From a virus: a DNA stretch of 64,000 nt. The notes beneath the pieces were generated by a model, which saw nothing but the letters and a program-made list of their open reading frames with translations, searched no databases and was not told the origin of the DNA. This document shows positions 8,254-17,686 of this stretch, in pieces. The first letter of the stretch is position 1; each line of letters begins with the position of its first letter. A program made the translations under genes and the position numbers. The stretch spans positions 62,001 through 126,000 of IMG/VR virus record IMGVR_UViG_3300007511_000003; one strand, given 5' to 3'.

Positions 8254-10497
8254 CTATCTTCTTCTTTGAGCAATGGCCCCTTGGTTGTTCCTACTTGGAT
8301 CCTGTGCTAAGGTTCCAGAATTCGTTGACAGTGCACCTATACCTTCTGCCACCCCGATAGGTTGCCGAAGTGGAGTTCCGAGTACACCTACCCCGCGTCT
8401 ACGGCTTCGGTCCTTGTTCAACAGGTGGCGTTTTACCAAGTCTTCATCAAATAGTTGTGACAGGCACAGGGCAGCCGCTCGGAACAAGTCGTCCGTCAGG
8501 TTCATGCCTTTGGTGACGGTTTTTCCAGTATCGTTGACGGTTAAACACTGGAAATAAAAGTGACTGACAGGCTTGTACCGAAAGCATTTTGGGTACGTTC
8601 CTTGATCAATTTCCAGGATATCTTTGGTTGGCATCTCTGCCCTCGGTAAGACTACCTTTGGTTGCTCATCCTCTAGGTAGTCGCGGACATACACAAAGTC
8701 AGGGTACTTCATGCTATACTGGAACGCCAAGATACCAAGCTCTTCCTCCACATCGTGCAAGAGTTTCAAGCTATTCCATCGGTCGGCCACCACTATACCG
8801 ACATTGAGTTCCTTGATAAGTGGATAAATGAGATCTCGGGCCAGCTTCGAGTAGTTTAGTACCACCAAGTCTTTTGTCGGCGCCACCTCCACAAAAGTGT
8901 CAAGGTGGTATGTAACCTCCCCATCCAGTGACTCCCGCGGGTGTCCGATAACAAGGGCAAAGCTGTTGTTGGAGAATCCTGCGTCGATAGCAAGGAGACT
9001 ACGCCTTACCTTGGACTCGGTACGAACGTTTTCGACCGATGCTGCCCGCATACGGCGTCCTGCTTGGTCTTTTTTGTGCATATATTGGTATTGTACTCTA
9101 TTGGTTCCACTGGCTAGCCTATACAGCAACTGGCCGTTATGTATGAAGGGGTTTTCGTTTAGGGGAGGGTTGGCACCGTAATCCCGTTCTGCTTTCATGG
9201 GATTTTCTTGGTACACTTTCTGGATATCAGGAGAGTCCTGTGGAAGGTCAGGATTCATTTCCCAGGTAGGGAGGTGAACAGTAAACACCTGACTTGAGTT
9301 AGCGTGGTCTCGTACCAACGTCATAATCTTATCACGTGGATGGCTTGGGCTGCTAATGTTAAAAGCATAGGCAGTAGGGACGTTGTGGTACCCTTGTTCC
9401 AACAACCGACGGGCCTTGGCTCGGATAGTCAACAACGACCTGTCCAGAGCCGTATAGATTTCGTCGGCACCCGCACGTTCCTTACTATCACTATCCCCTT
9501 CATTCAGGAACCACCCAAGCTCGTCAATCGCGGTTAAAAATCGGGTATCCCCACGAAGAGTCCTTTTATTGGGTCCAGAAGGATACATAACAAGTGACCG
9601 GTGTGGGTACTCCACGATCTGGTCCTTTAGCTTGTACACCTCCTCGCCATACTTTTGACCGTAATAGTCTAGTACCTCATGGTAAGCCTGGAACCAAGGG
9701 CTGCCTGTAAGGTGATTGTGAAGAGGTGCCCAGAGAAGACGGAGAGCACGATTGAACGTCAGGGCAACAAAGGTGGCGGTCAAGATAGAACCGCGCATGA
9801 GGCCAAAGACCTCAAGAGGTTTCTGGAGCTTGAGGTACTTATGAATCAGGTAGGCAGAGAATAGTGCCACAGCACTCGACTTGCCCGCCCTTTGACCAAC
9901 GCACGCCGCCAACTCCGCATAAGAGTGAAGCCGGTTCCTTCTTACCCATCCACGCTTAGTATGCCCACACTTAGGACACGTACCATGCTTCAACATCGTG
10001 ATCTTGTCAGGAAAGTCGGCAGCGGGGAAATCCACAGGGACGTTGGTGATGTCCATGAACCGAGGACTACTACACCTTTTATTTGGACACCACTCTCCAA
10101 ACAGGTGTAGGCCAATAGCTAACTGACGGGCAAAGGGCGGGGTATCCAAACCATCTTTGGACATACAGAACTCAAAGAAGTTTGGAAACTCTGGTACATC
10201 TCGGTCATCGATGCGGATATCAGGTGGTACCTTGTTATGCGAAGCAAAGGCTTGATCCAGCATTTTGACCAGTTGGAGTTCCTGGCCATGAGCTTCACCG
10301 TCCGACATATTAAGCCCTTCCTGGACCTCTGTGGACCTCCTCCGCCCTTTTCTCTTTTTTCCCGGCATTTGCATATCCAGCAGTTCTGCGATGCTGGAGA
10401 CTGTCTCTCGACCCTCGTACCGATCACATAGGTGTTGGTGGCTTTTGTCGGGGTCCCGACAACTCACGTACAAGACACAGGATAGGCAACTACTCAC
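8254..10497 (-). CDS. Terminase large subunit
   Basis: 747 residues. The ATPase has Walker A GQRAGKS (201-207) and Walker B FLTAIDE (D325, E326). The RNase H-like nuclease has its acidic residues in LLAIDAG (D505), VVADRW (D572) and LTDD (669-670). Two cysteine clusters, at the N-terminus (C4, C7, C13, C24) and in the inserted region CPNKRC...CPKCGH (137-177), suggest bound zinc. It pumps and cuts the DNA concatemer at the portal. It overlaps the upstream gene by 8 bases. It is slightly long for the family because of the N-terminal extension. Confidence 0.93.
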   Translation of the reverse strand: MSSCLSCVLYVSCRDPDKSHQHLCDRYEGRETVSSIAELLDMQMPGKKRKGRRRSTEVQEGLNMSDGEAHGQELQLVKMLDQAFASHNKVPPDIRIDDRDVPEFPNFFEFCMSKDGLDTPPFARQLAIGLHLFGEWCPNKRCSSPRFMDITNVPVDFPAADFPDKITMLKHGTCPKCGHTKRGWVRRNRLHSYAELAACVGQRAGKSSAVALFSAYLIHKYLKLQKPLEVFGLMRGSILTATFVALTFNRALRLLWAPLHNHLTGSPWFQAYHEVLDYYGQKYGEEVYKLKDQIVEYPHRSLVMYPSGPNKRTLRGDTRFLTAIDELGWFLNEGDSDSKERAGADEIYTALDRSLLTIRAKARRLLEQGYHNVPTAYAFNISSPSHPRDKIMTLVRDHANSSQVFTVHLPTWEMNPDLPQDSPDIQKVYQENPMKAERDYGANPPLNENPFIHNGQLLYRLASGTNRVQYQYMHKKDQAGRRMRAASVENVRTESKVRRSLLAIDAGFSNNSFALVIGHPRESLDGEVTYHLDTFVEVAPTKDLVVLNYSKLARDLIYPLIKELNVGIVVADRWNSLKLLHDVEEELGILAFQYSMKYPDFVYVRDYLEDEQPKVVLPRAEMPTKDILEIDQGTYPKCFRYKPVSHFYFQCLTVNDTGKTVTKGMNLTDDLFRAAALCLSQLFDEDLVKRHLLNKDRSRRRGVGVLGTPLRQPIGVAEGIGALSTNSGTLAQDPSRNNQGAIAQRRR

Positions 10498-11089
10498 TTT
10501 TTTGTTCCTGCATCATCTTAGTTAACCGAGTCAATGTATCTGGTTTGGCTTTCCCTGACGGAGGCGCGTGCTGACGTCCTAACCAAGATTCCAGAAATTT
10601 ATCGCGCACTCGGTTGTCAAGCGCCAATAAATCCGCCAGCTTATGGATGACCTTCAGGACCACCAACTGAGAGGTAACTTCCCGTATCTTCCCTACGGAT
10701 GCCTGTACACCACTGTCATCCGTCATCATGTTAAGGGTTTGCTGGGCGGCGGATATCGCAGGTTCAAGGGCCATGGAGATTGTACTAATGTCATGGATCA
10801 GGAACTCACGGAGCTCAGAGATGGTTGAGTCCAGGCCATCCACCCACTCCTTCCGGTCTTTTTCCGGTACTTTAATGGTATCAACAACCCGATCCTGGAT
10901 GTTATGTAGGGGCGAACCTGTTCCTGCCCGAAGCTTTATAGGTCGCCTTTTGTCGGTGATAAAAGGGTTGTAGGCTCTTCGTTTTATAAAACAGGAGCCT
11001 CCCTCGGCAGAGTCTGGAACCGACCCCATGTATTGTTGCTCAAGACGGTCGAGGATTCCCTCTTGGTCAGTCTTCTCCCTCGTCGCCAT
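10490..11089 (-). CDS. Hypothetical protein upstream of TerL
   Basis: 199 residues, mostly helical, with a basic stretch near 30-55. It lies directly before TerL (8-base overlap) and overlaps the helicase by 23 bases. The position is where a small terminase subunit could lie, but no helix-turn-helix or family signature is visible, so no function is assigned. Confidence 0.55.
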   Translation of the reverse strand: MATREKTDQEGILDRLEQQYMGSVPDSAEGGSCFIKRRAYNPFITDKRRPIKLRAGTGSPLHNIQDRVVDTIKVPEKDRKEWVDGLDSTISELREFLIHDISTISMALEPAISAAQQTLNMMTDDSGVQASVGKIREVTSQLVVLKVIHKLADLLALDNRVRDKFLESWLGRQHAPPSGKAKPDTLTRLTKMMQEQKSE

Positions 11090-12416
11090 CTGATATATCC
11101 TCTAGGTAGGTATCTAGGTTTTGCCGTTTCTTCTCGCCCTCATCAGTAGCCAACTCCTGGGCTTCTCCGGCTTTTAAATCCCGGACCCGCATACGCTTAA
11201 AGTCTTGCGCCAACTGGAACGAGAAAGGATCCTGATTACGGGCTTTGGCTTGTCGGATATCAAGGATACCCGTCTCACGGTTCTCATCGGTCATCACCCA
11301 GAACCAAGCATTGTTGCTGTGTTCCACGATGGACCGAGCGTACCGGATCTCACCTTCCTTGTTAAGCTGTGCCAACAGGACGATGATGATCTTGTGGGTC
11401 TCTGCAAATATCTTACAAAATCGGGCTACCTTACCCAGCTGTTGCCAGCTATCATCCCCGTCCACCCCTTTGAGGAGGGAGATATAATCAATAATGATTA
11501 CCTGGTACCCGTAAGGTTTCAGGATAAACAGTATTTCTTCGACGGTCAGGTCTTCCTGTGGTTTGAAAATCGAGTACCTGGTTTCGCTGGCTCGGAGGGC
11601 ATCAACATACTTTCGGTACGCCCTGGTGGTTTTTCTGTTCTCCCTCTTTGTAACCTTGCGTAACATGTACTTGGTTACCTCGACCCCGGATAAGGAACTC
11701 ATCAGACGGGCGGTAGACTCCTCCTCTGACATTTCAAGGGGAACCAAAGCACAGTCATGACCAGCCAACGTCATGTTGATCAACAATTGGCCTGCCAACG
11801 TGGTTTTACCACCACCTGTTGTTGAGGCGATCGTCATCAAGGAACCCTGAAAAATACCACCATTCCTTTTATCAAAGGTGCGGAATCCTGTAGGTACCAA
11901 CGGGGCCCTATCATTAGACAACAAGGCTTTCACTACACGGGAGCTGTTGTTTTCCCGACCAAAATGGAGTAAGTGGTGTTCGGACCCTGTAGAGCGGGCC
12001 CTCATAAGTGCCCGACTGTTCTTCTCCAAGATAATGTCAAGGTCCAACTTTTTCTCTGTCAGAGCCTCGATGGTTTTTTCTGCGTTGTGGAACAACAGGC
12101 GTAGCTTACGGTACTTCTCCAAAGCACTTACCATGCTGTCCAGCTTTTCTTTGCTTTGGGCCTCTCGTTGTTTACTGGCCAAGAGGATTTGCCTGTTATC
12201 TTCAGGTATGACAGGATCCGCGCATATCTCACTGTAATCAGGTATGGTACCTTTTGTGCGTACAAGGGAGGACAGGCGCCTATAGGCAGCACGGGTGGGC
12301 TCATAGAAAAAGTGTTCGTCAGACACTCTTCCCAGTAGGATGGAGGCCAAACTGTCGGGAGACTGGCAAATGGACAGGATGGTCTTGAGCTCTAGTTCGA
12401 CGGATAGTAGCTTCAT
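11067..12416 (-). CDS. dnaB: DnaB-type replicative helicase
   Basis: 449 residues. An N-terminal helical domain (ILLGRVSDEHFFYEPTRAAY) is followed by a RecA-like motor: VPTGFRTFD, Walker A TTGGGKTT (199-206), LEMSEEE, Walker B QVIIIDYISLL, LLAQLNKE and a C-terminal RQAKARNQD. A hexameric 5'-3' helicase for fork movement. The acidic C-terminal tail (DGDEGED) may recruit partners. It overlaps the possible loader gene by 4 bases. Confidence 0.92.
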   Translation of the reverse strand: MKLLSVELELKTILSICQSPDSLASILLGRVSDEHFFYEPTRAAYRRLSSLVRTKGTIPDYSEICADPVIPEDNRQILLASKQREAQSKEKLDSMVSALEKYRKLRLLFHNAEKTIEALTEKKLDLDIILEKNSRALMRARSTGSEHHLLHFGRENNSSRVVKALLSNDRAPLVPTGFRTFDKRNGGIFQGSLMTIASTTGGGKTTLAGQLLINMTLAGHDCALVPLEMSEEESTARLMSSLSGVEVTKYMLRKVTKRENRKTTRAYRKYVDALRASETRYSIFKPQEDLTVEEILFILKPYGYQVIIIDYISLLKGVDGDDSWQQLGKVARFCKIFAETHKIIIVLLAQLNKEGEIRYARSIVEHSNNAWFWVMTDENRETGILDIRQAKARNQDPFSFQLAQDFKRMRVRDLKAGEAQELATDEGEKKRQNLDTYLEDISDGDEGED

Positions 12417-13078
12417 AGGACTTCCCTATTAACCGTCAAATAGGCGGAAAAATGGAGTGGGTAAAATAATTGGCGCCTAAAGAAGGAAATGGGGTCGGTA
12501 CCTGTAGTTACAACGATCCTTGGAATCTCACCGTATAACTCCAGTATGTCACGTAACTTTTCCAGCTTGGTCTGAGTCGAGTTGACGGTCACGTTACTCA
12601 ACACCAATAGGGAAGGCTTGGCTTTGGTGTCCCGTAACTTATCACCGAACCCCCCAAGTAACGTGTGCCACAATGGAAGGTCCCTGCCTGACAAGGTTTC
12701 ATTAAGTGGGTGTGGTTCTTCATCGCCATTGGACTCCCTTACTTGGTTGTGTATGCTCAATGCTTGTATCATCAGACGGAGAGCCACCAATTTTGCCTGA
12801 CTATCGTTGGTGGCTCCACTAATACAATAAATGTATGGTTTTTTGAAAGGTTCTACAAAAATGCGCTTGTAGTACAGGAGTTGCTTATCCTTGTTGACCC
12901 TAACTGGTTTACGCCCTTCTACTCCAGAGGTGATGGGAGTGATATACCCAGGTAACTGGAAGGGCTTCGTTCGTAGCGTCTGCCAGCTAGCACCACGAGA
13001 CACCGCCTGGTTAACAAGCGTAGTCCTCCTGTGGTCCACCCCGACATACAGCTTGTTCCTGAGAGTTCTCTGTGTCAT
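12413..13078 (-). CDS. Possible helicase-loader-like protein (degenerate AAA+)
   Basis: 221 residues. The second half runs YIYCISGATNDSQAKLVALR, LLVLSNVTVNSTQTKLEKLR, PRIVVTTGTDP, the strand-loop order of DnaC/IstB-like AAA+ loaders. However, there is no GKT Walker A and the Walker B position lacks its acidic pair. It precedes dnaB with an ATGA overlap. A loader or a loader-derived protein is plausible but unproven. Confidence 0.4.
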   Translation of the reverse strand: MTQRTLRNKLYVGVDHRRTTLVNQAVSRGASWQTLRTKPFQLPGYITPITSGVEGRKPVRVNKDKQLLYYKRIFVEPFKKPYIYCISGATNDSQAKLVALRLMIQALSIHNQVRESNGDEEPHPLNETLSGRDLPLWHTLLGGFGDKLRDTKAKPSLLVLSNVTVNSTQTKLEKLRDILELYGEIPRIVVTTGTDPISFFRRQLFYPLHFSAYLTVNREVL

Positions 13079-13170
13079 ATCACCACTATCAGTAAGGTTA
13101 CACCAAAGACCAGTAAGGTGGTCCAGCGGTATTGGAAGTCAGTGAGCTCTGGATCCTTGTTTAGATTCAC
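13075..13170 (-). CDS. 31-residue membrane micro-protein (GTG start)
   Basis: GTG start with AGGGG eight bases upstream. One hydrophobic helix (WTTLLVFGVTLLIVVI). It overlaps the upstream stop by GTGA and the downstream start by ATGA. That exact stitching on both sides is the main evidence that it is a real gene. Role unknown. Confidence 0.5.
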   Translation of the reverse strand: MNLNKDPELTDFQYRWTTLLVFGVTLLIVVI

Positions 13171-13388
13171 GGTATACCCCTATTTACAGTATGTTCTTCA
13201 AGTCCTACCAGTAAACAGAGACCTAGATAGGGCAGAAACAACCACACACCACAGCATTTAAGCGGGAAGCCTAGGCCCCATTGTCGGCTGACGCCTCGGT
13301 GGATGAAATCCCCGTCATAGGAAAAGCGGAGACCTATCTGGAACACTGGAGTTGTAAGCCGTACCAACCATATACCACTTTCCATCAA
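13167..13388 (-). CDS. Hypothetical small membrane protein
   Basis: 73 residues with a hydrophobic segment near 44-62 (CCGVWLFLPYLGLCLLVGL). The start overlaps the helicase stop by 4 bases and the stop overlaps the GTG start of the next gene. Function not recognised. Confidence 0.45.
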   Translation of the reverse strand: MMESGIWLVRLTTPVFQIGLRFSYDGDFIHRGVSRQWGLGFPLKCCGVWLFLPYLGLCLLVGLEEHTVNRGIP

Positions 13389-14917
13389 AATCTCCTGCCT
13401 ATCGCGGACCTGCGTGGTTTGAGATCATCATCCAATGGCTCTTCGGCTCCAAACTTAGGTCTGAGCTGAGCCAAATGATGGCGCATGATACCTCGGTCCC
13501 TGTCAGTCCACCGAAACTTGAGCTTCTTGAAGGTCGCACAACAGGTACGAAAACAGTGTCGTGTCAACGACATGTTGTCAATGAAGAACTTAACCTTCGG
13601 TGTCTTCTTGCCCTCCATTGGTGTGCAGATCCGTTGTACTTCCTGTTCATAATTCGGCGGGTTGGAGATCGGCATGATACCATAGATGGTGTCCCATCGA
13701 GGTACGTTTATCCCGGTCAACATAGTACGGCGTGCAACCACCACCCGGATCTCCCCTGTCCTGGCTTTCTCAATGATCTCCCTACGCTTTTTCTTGGATT
13801 GCTTACCAGTGAATGCCCACGCTGTCTGTTCTCCAGTAGCTTTGTTAATACGGTCCACCAGGCTGTTTATATGACTGATATGCCAACTTGGGATCAGGAT
13901 ATGCCGACCCTTCTGGAGGTCTCTCACCACGTGCTTAACAATCAAGCGGTCACGACCTCGCACCTTTTCAAGAAAACGGAGGGCATAGTGCCAAAGCTTG
14001 TACTCTTTACCTTCGATGCCTGTCTCAACCATACGGACCCAAGGAATCAAGGTTTTGGTGTTAACGTCATAAGACACAGGACCCAACACGGCTGCCATAA
14101 TGAAGTGCTTGAGATCCTTCCGTTCAGGTGTTGCCGTCAGCCCTACCTTGTACCGGCTGTTGAGGCTGGCAATCACTCGGGAATACTCTAAGGCATTCCC
14201 ACGATGTACCTCATCAATGATCACCAGCCCGAACATATCCCGGATCGCTTTTAATCGCTTAGGGTGCCTCAGGAAGCCCTGGTAGGTGGTGATGCATACG
14301 TCATGACGCTTGAAGTCCTCGAAGGTCTTACAGAGTCCTACAAGGGGGCGGCCCTCGAATTTTTCCACCGCCTGGATATCCGTGAACTCTGGATCATGAA
14401 AGGTCTCAAGAAATTGGAGGGCTAAGTCGTGCTGGTGGACCAAAATCAGGGTCTTAAACCCCAGACGGGCTGTTAGATCTGCCGCCATGACCGTCTTACC
14501 AGTTCTGGGCGGGGCTTTCAGGATACCGCGTTTTTTCTTTTCGAGAGCATTAACGGCAGGCACTTGGTCAGGCCTCAATGTACCGCAAAACTCGAACGAT
14601 GTTTGAGCCTTTGCCGTGGACCGGAGGTCCTTCATAGGACGTTGACGGAACTTGGGCACTACATGGGCAATCTTTTGTCGGTCCCCAGGAGGGAGACCAT
14701 AATACCAAACGCCTTTTACTTGTTTACGTCGGTAAAGGGTAAACAAGCCCTTATAAGCGGGGCATGTATCACAGACCTCGTTAGGACGATCATCCTTGTG
14801 CTCACACTTGACACACCCCTTTTCCTCGAACATGTGAGTGGTATAGGCTTTCTTCAGACGGTCGCGGTCCACCCATTGCTTAGGCACCCACACACGCTCA
14901 CGGAGGACGATGTTCAT
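13385..14917 (-). CDS. SF2 DNA helicase (UvsW/DEAD-like)
   Basis: 510 residues. An N-terminal zinc-type cluster C35-x2-C38...C49-x2-C52 precedes the helicase core: Walker A APPRTGKTV (K141), ITTYQGF, DEVH box VIIDEVH (235-238), motif III GLTATPERKD, then the C-terminal lobe with RTMLTGINVP and YEQEVQRI. By analogy to T4 UvsW it would unwind recombination and R-loop intermediates. It overlaps genes on both sides by 4 bases. Confidence 0.88.
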   Translation of the reverse strand: MNIVLRERVWVPKQWVDRDRLKKAYTTHMFEEKGCVKCEHKDDRPNEVCDTCPAYKGLFTLYRRKQVKGVWYYGLPPGDRQKIAHVVPKFRQRPMKDLRSTAKAQTSFEFCGTLRPDQVPAVNALEKKKRGILKAPPRTGKTVMAADLTARLGFKTLILVHQHDLALQFLETFHDPEFTDIQAVEKFEGRPLVGLCKTFEDFKRHDVCITTYQGFLRHPKRLKAIRDMFGLVIIDEVHRGNALEYSRVIASLNSRYKVGLTATPERKDLKHFIMAAVLGPVSYDVNTKTLIPWVRMVETGIEGKEYKLWHYALRFLEKVRGRDRLIVKHVVRDLQKGRHILIPSWHISHINSLVDRINKATGEQTAWAFTGKQSKKKRREIIEKARTGEIRVVVARRTMLTGINVPRWDTIYGIMPISNPPNYEQEVQRICTPMEGKKTPKVKFFIDNMSLTRHCFRTCCATFKKLKFRWTDRDRGIMRHHLAQLRPKFGAEEPLDDDLKPRRSAIGRRF

Positions 14918-15060
14918 ACCAGTCGGATACCTTTTTCGTCAGGAACCATTTCCCACACCAACGTGTCCCTGCAATTTGGACAGGTCCGCGGTGGTTGGTC
15001 ATCAGATAGGTCAAACCGAATAGGCCACCCACAATAGGGACATTCCTCTTCTATTATCAT
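14914..15060 (-). CDS. Zinc-ribbon micro-protein
   Basis: 48 residues from MIIEEECPYCG, with GAGGGTG upstream; ATGA overlap with the previous stop. Two CxxC knuckles (CPYCG and CPNCR) 20 residues apart form a rubredoxin-type zinc ribbon. Function unknown. Confidence 0.6.
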   Translation of the reverse strand: MIIEEECPYCGWPIRFDLSDDQPPRTCPNCRDTLVWEMVPDEKGIRLV

Positions 15061-15287
15061 AACACCCTCATACCTTTGAAGCCACAAGCCGTGCAATGGA
15101 CGGGGGTGGTATACACAGGTTCCCGTCCCTGCTCAAGATCATCCACAAACCGCTTTTCCAATATACCGTTGGTGTCACAAAGTTGCCCCTGGCAATTCGG
15201 GCAGGTCAACGGGATTGCCCGAGGGTATCGGCGACCGCTCCATTGGCGGTAGGTGTTCTCGCGGTTGTTTTGTTCAAGTGATTGCAT
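15057..15287 (-). CDS. Zinc-ribbon protein
   Basis: 76 residues starting MQSLEQNN with GGGAGG upstream, one base after the previous stop. CPNCQGQL and CTACGFKG form a four-cysteine ribbon. Not assigned. Confidence 0.6.
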   Translation of the reverse strand: MQSLEQNNRENTYRQWSGRRYPRAIPLTCPNCQGQLCDTNGILEKRFVDDLEQGREPVYTTPVHCTACGFKGMRVL

Positions 15288-15288
15288 G

Positions 15289-15768
15289 TCATGCCTCCCA
15301 CAAACTAAAGTTGGCAAAGTACTCGGGTACAAAATAGTTACCGACTCCTGTAGATGAGGATAAAAACCCCAAAGGAAGGACTTTGGTATAATAGTGTTCA
15401 TTCGCAATAATTGCGGCAATGAGGATGCCGACCGGAAAATCTACACCCGTTTCTCTTTGGGATACCTGGTGTAACTGGGTCAAAGGTACGTCCATGTTAA
15501 GGGTCTTACGTGGACGACAGGTTCTTACCCAGGCGGAAGCCCGTAAAAAACACTGGAACCACTTATCGTCCAACGTCATGGCTGTACGGTCTTTATCCTG
15601 ACGTTTTTGGGCCTTCTTTAACTTTTTCTCCTTATGGGTATTAGGACGTACCCAGAAACCCTCAAATGTCAGAAGGGGCTCGCTTTCCATGGCAAACATA
15701 AGGAGATTTTCCATCTTGGATTGCTGACCGGATAGTTTTTCATACTCTGCTTGGATCTTAGGTGTCAT
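15289..15768 (-). CDS. Hypothetical protein
   Basis: 159 residues. A basic helical stretch (KEKKLKKAQKRQDKD, 46-60) is followed by a mixed domain containing DKWFQCFLRASAWVRTCRPR. No known signature. It sits between two tightly packed genes. Confidence 0.5.
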   Translation of the reverse strand: MTPKIQAEYEKLSGQQSKMENLLMFAMESEPLLTFEGFWVRPNTHKEKKLKKAQKRQDKDRTAMTLDDKWFQCFLRASAWVRTCRPRKTLNMDVPLTQLHQVSQRETGVDFPVGILIAAIIANEHYYTKVLPLGFLSSSTGVGNYFVPEYFANFSLWEA

Positions 15769-15770
15769 GG

Positions 15771-16295
15771 CTATTCCTCTGTAATAGGTGTGCAGGTCAC
15801 CAACTCCAACTCTACGGCAATAACCTTGGTAACCAATAATTGGACCCAGCCAAACTCGTCTATGGCCTGAGCTCTTTTTACATGTTCGGGAATGTTAAGC
15901 ACCACCGACTTCTTGTGTGCGGGTTGCCCGAACAATACCTGTTGGCCCACCAATGTCCCGACAACATTCCAACCTTTGTCGTCAGGATACAGGAAGCCCT
16001 TACCGCGCCATCCCAGTTCGTTCAAACCTGCGTCTGACAAGTAGATGCGTGTGTAGTTACCAACAGGTTCGTCGTGAAGGGTAAACTGCCTGTTGATAGC
16101 GGTTGGTGTTTGGGCCCCGGCAGGAATGAACAAGAACTGGTGGTCGCTTACGATACCCTTCACCCACACCAGCGGTTCAGGCATCACGCAAAGGGGTTCT
16201 GTTTGGACCTCTGCTTTGACAGTGTTTTGCCCTTTAATAGGTCGCCAGGCTTCTTCAGAAAATTGGGTGGCGAGGGCCATCACGTTGGGTTTCAT
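15771..16295 (-). CDS. Hypothetical protein, beta-rich
   Basis: 174 residues, rich in beta-type segments (WVKGIVSDHQFLFIPAG, GWNVVGTLVGQQVLFG, LLVTKVIAVELELV). ATGA overlap with the TSCPD gene. No family recognised. Confidence 0.5.
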   Translation of the reverse strand: MKPNVMALATQFSEEAWRPIKGQNTVKAEVQTEPLCVMPEPLVWVKGIVSDHQFLFIPAGAQTPTAINRQFTLHDEPVGNYTRIYLSDAGLNELGWRGKGFLYPDDKGWNVVGTLVGQQVLFGQPAHKKSVVLNIPEHVKRAQAIDEFGWVQLLVTKVIAVELELVTCTPITEE

Positions 16296-16912
16296 GGGCT
16301 CTCACACCTATCATATGGACAGTTAAGACAATGCTCGCAGTTCTGCTCTACCACGAGGGCTATGTGGTGGCACTTTGGACACTCGACACAATTGGTAGGA
16401 AAGTCCCCTACCTCATCCAACGCCAGTTTACCTGCCCGTTTAGCGTAGCCTATCTTGTGGAGGTGTTCCTCCACAATGTACCCGAGTTCTGCCACCACAG
16501 AAGGCATCCGCCGCGACCCCTGCATGTAACCACCACGAGGATCAAAAATGGCCGCCAGCTCTTCGACCACAAAGCTGACGTTACCTCCATTGCGGAACAC
16601 TGCACTCACCATACGGGTAAGGGCAACGATCCACACAAAGTACTCCATATTCTTGGAGTTGATGAAAATCTCGAATGGTCGGCGGTGTTCGTGTTGGGTG
16701 CCTTCATCCAACAGAATATCATTGATCGTGACGTAGAAGGCGTGCTCAGACCAAGGCGGTTTAAAATAATAGGTTTCCCCGGGTAGAACACGAGGTCGTT
16801 TAATCTTTTCGTGCATCTGGGTAGGCTCTAGCCCAAGGTCTTCCTCTTTCTTGGCCTCTGACTTACCATGGGTTCCTGTAATAAGGGCCTTGATTACAAC
16901 CGGTTCACTCAT
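16292..16912 (-). CDS. Stand-alone TSCPD-domain protein (ribonucleotide-reductase associated)
   Basis: 206 residues from MSEPVVIKAL, with GAGGATAAG before the ATG. RPRVLPGETYYF, YVTINDILLDEG, RPFEIFINSKN, WIVALTRMVSAVFR and FDPRGGY make a TSCPD domain. That domain is normally fused to the C-terminus of adenosylcobalamin-dependent ribonucleotide reductase or encoded beside it. A cysteine-rich tail (CVECPKC...CEHCLNCPYDRC) probably binds metal. No reductase catalytic subunit is present in the window. It may modulate host or phage reductase; inference. Confidence 0.75.
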   Translation of the reverse strand: MSEPVVIKALITGTHGKSEAKKEEDLGLEPTQMHEKIKRPRVLPGETYYFKPPWSEHAFYVTINDILLDEGTQHEHRRPFEIFINSKNMEYFVWIVALTRMVSAVFRNGGNVSFVVEELAAIFDPRGGYMQGSRRMPSVVAELGYIVEEHLHKIGYAKRAGKLALDEVGDFPTNCVECPKCHHIALVVEQNCEHCLNCPYDRCESP

Positions 16913-16919
16913 CTTATCC

Positions 16920-17429
16920 TCACACAATATGTTCGCGTTTCGTTCGCATCTCCAGACCTTTGACAGCGGTGGAGAGTGCCCAAGCACACTTGTCTATATC
17001 AGTTAAAACGTGGTCACAGGCTTCGATGGTGGTCTTCAGCCTGTTTAAAGCACTGTACCCCGTCTCCAACAGGGTCTTCACGTAGGTCACCTTGTCTGTC
17101 TTGGTGGTATACGGAAGCTGGCGGCCATATTGGACAAGGATATAATTGTGGAGCCCGTCAGTGGCGGCCAGTAGATGGTTATAAGTGCGACTGGTCTTCA
17201 CCAAGAGGGAGACGATACGGCTCCGATAGGACTGATCCTTTGTCGAGGCGTCAATAATGGACGCCGCGTCACGAGCTTCGATAAGGTGGCCCGTGGTCGA
17301 TGCCCGTAGTTTATGAAGCTCCATCACCTCGTCTATGCCACGCTCAGCAAGCACCTTCTCTGCTTGCTGCCGAATACGGCGCCACTTGAGATATGTTTGG
17401 TCCTTACGGAGCAAAGGTTTGATTGACAT
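16920..17429 (-). CDS. Hypothetical helical protein
   Basis: 169 residues, almost all helix-forming, with regular heptad-like spacing after residue 60. No signature. It touches the downstream TSCPD gene and shares one base with the upstream start. Confidence 0.5.
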   Translation of the reverse strand: MSIKPLLRKDQTYLKWRRIRQQAEKVLAERGIDEVMELHKLRASTTGHLIEARDAASIIDASTKDQSYRSRIVSLLVKTSRTYNHLLAATDGLHNYILVQYGRQLPYTTKTDKVTYVKTLLETGYSALNRLKTTIEACDHVLTDIDKCAWALSTAVKGLEMRTKREHIV

Positions 17430-17686
17430 TAGGTAAGTCTCAACAAAGGATGTTGGCTAGCTTTCATACGATGGATAACACCAAACTCCACGATATAGAG
17501 GAATCGTTCACCAGTATCAGGATCCTCCTTATAATCAATCTGGGAGTCTGGTTGGATGGGCACAATATTAACCGACTCACACCCATGGCAATTCACCATC
17601 AACAAAACCTCCGGGTCAGGGTCCTGCTGGTCAGCAAGAGCTTTTTGGGCGGCCTGTAGTGCCCCAATCATCTCAGATAATTTCAT
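17429..17686 (-). CDS. Small conserved phage protein (paralogue of next gene)
   Basis: 85 residues. MKLSEMIGALQAAQ...DPDPEVLLM is the N-terminal pattern of a widespread small phage family. The next gene has the same pattern (MKxSxLIxxLQ...GDLEV), so the pair probably arose by duplication. Function unknown. One-base overlaps on both sides. Confidence 0.55.
   Translation of the reverse strand: MKLSEMIGALQAAQKALADQQDPDPEVLLMVNCHGCESVNIVPIQPDSQIDYKEDPDTGERFLYIVEFGVIHRMKASQHPLLRLT

Noticed and set aside
13181-13190. ACTGTAAATA as a promoter for the 31-residue micro-gene
   Set aside because: It matches the element but lies inside the upstream coding sequence and the operon needs no promoter there; it could be chance.
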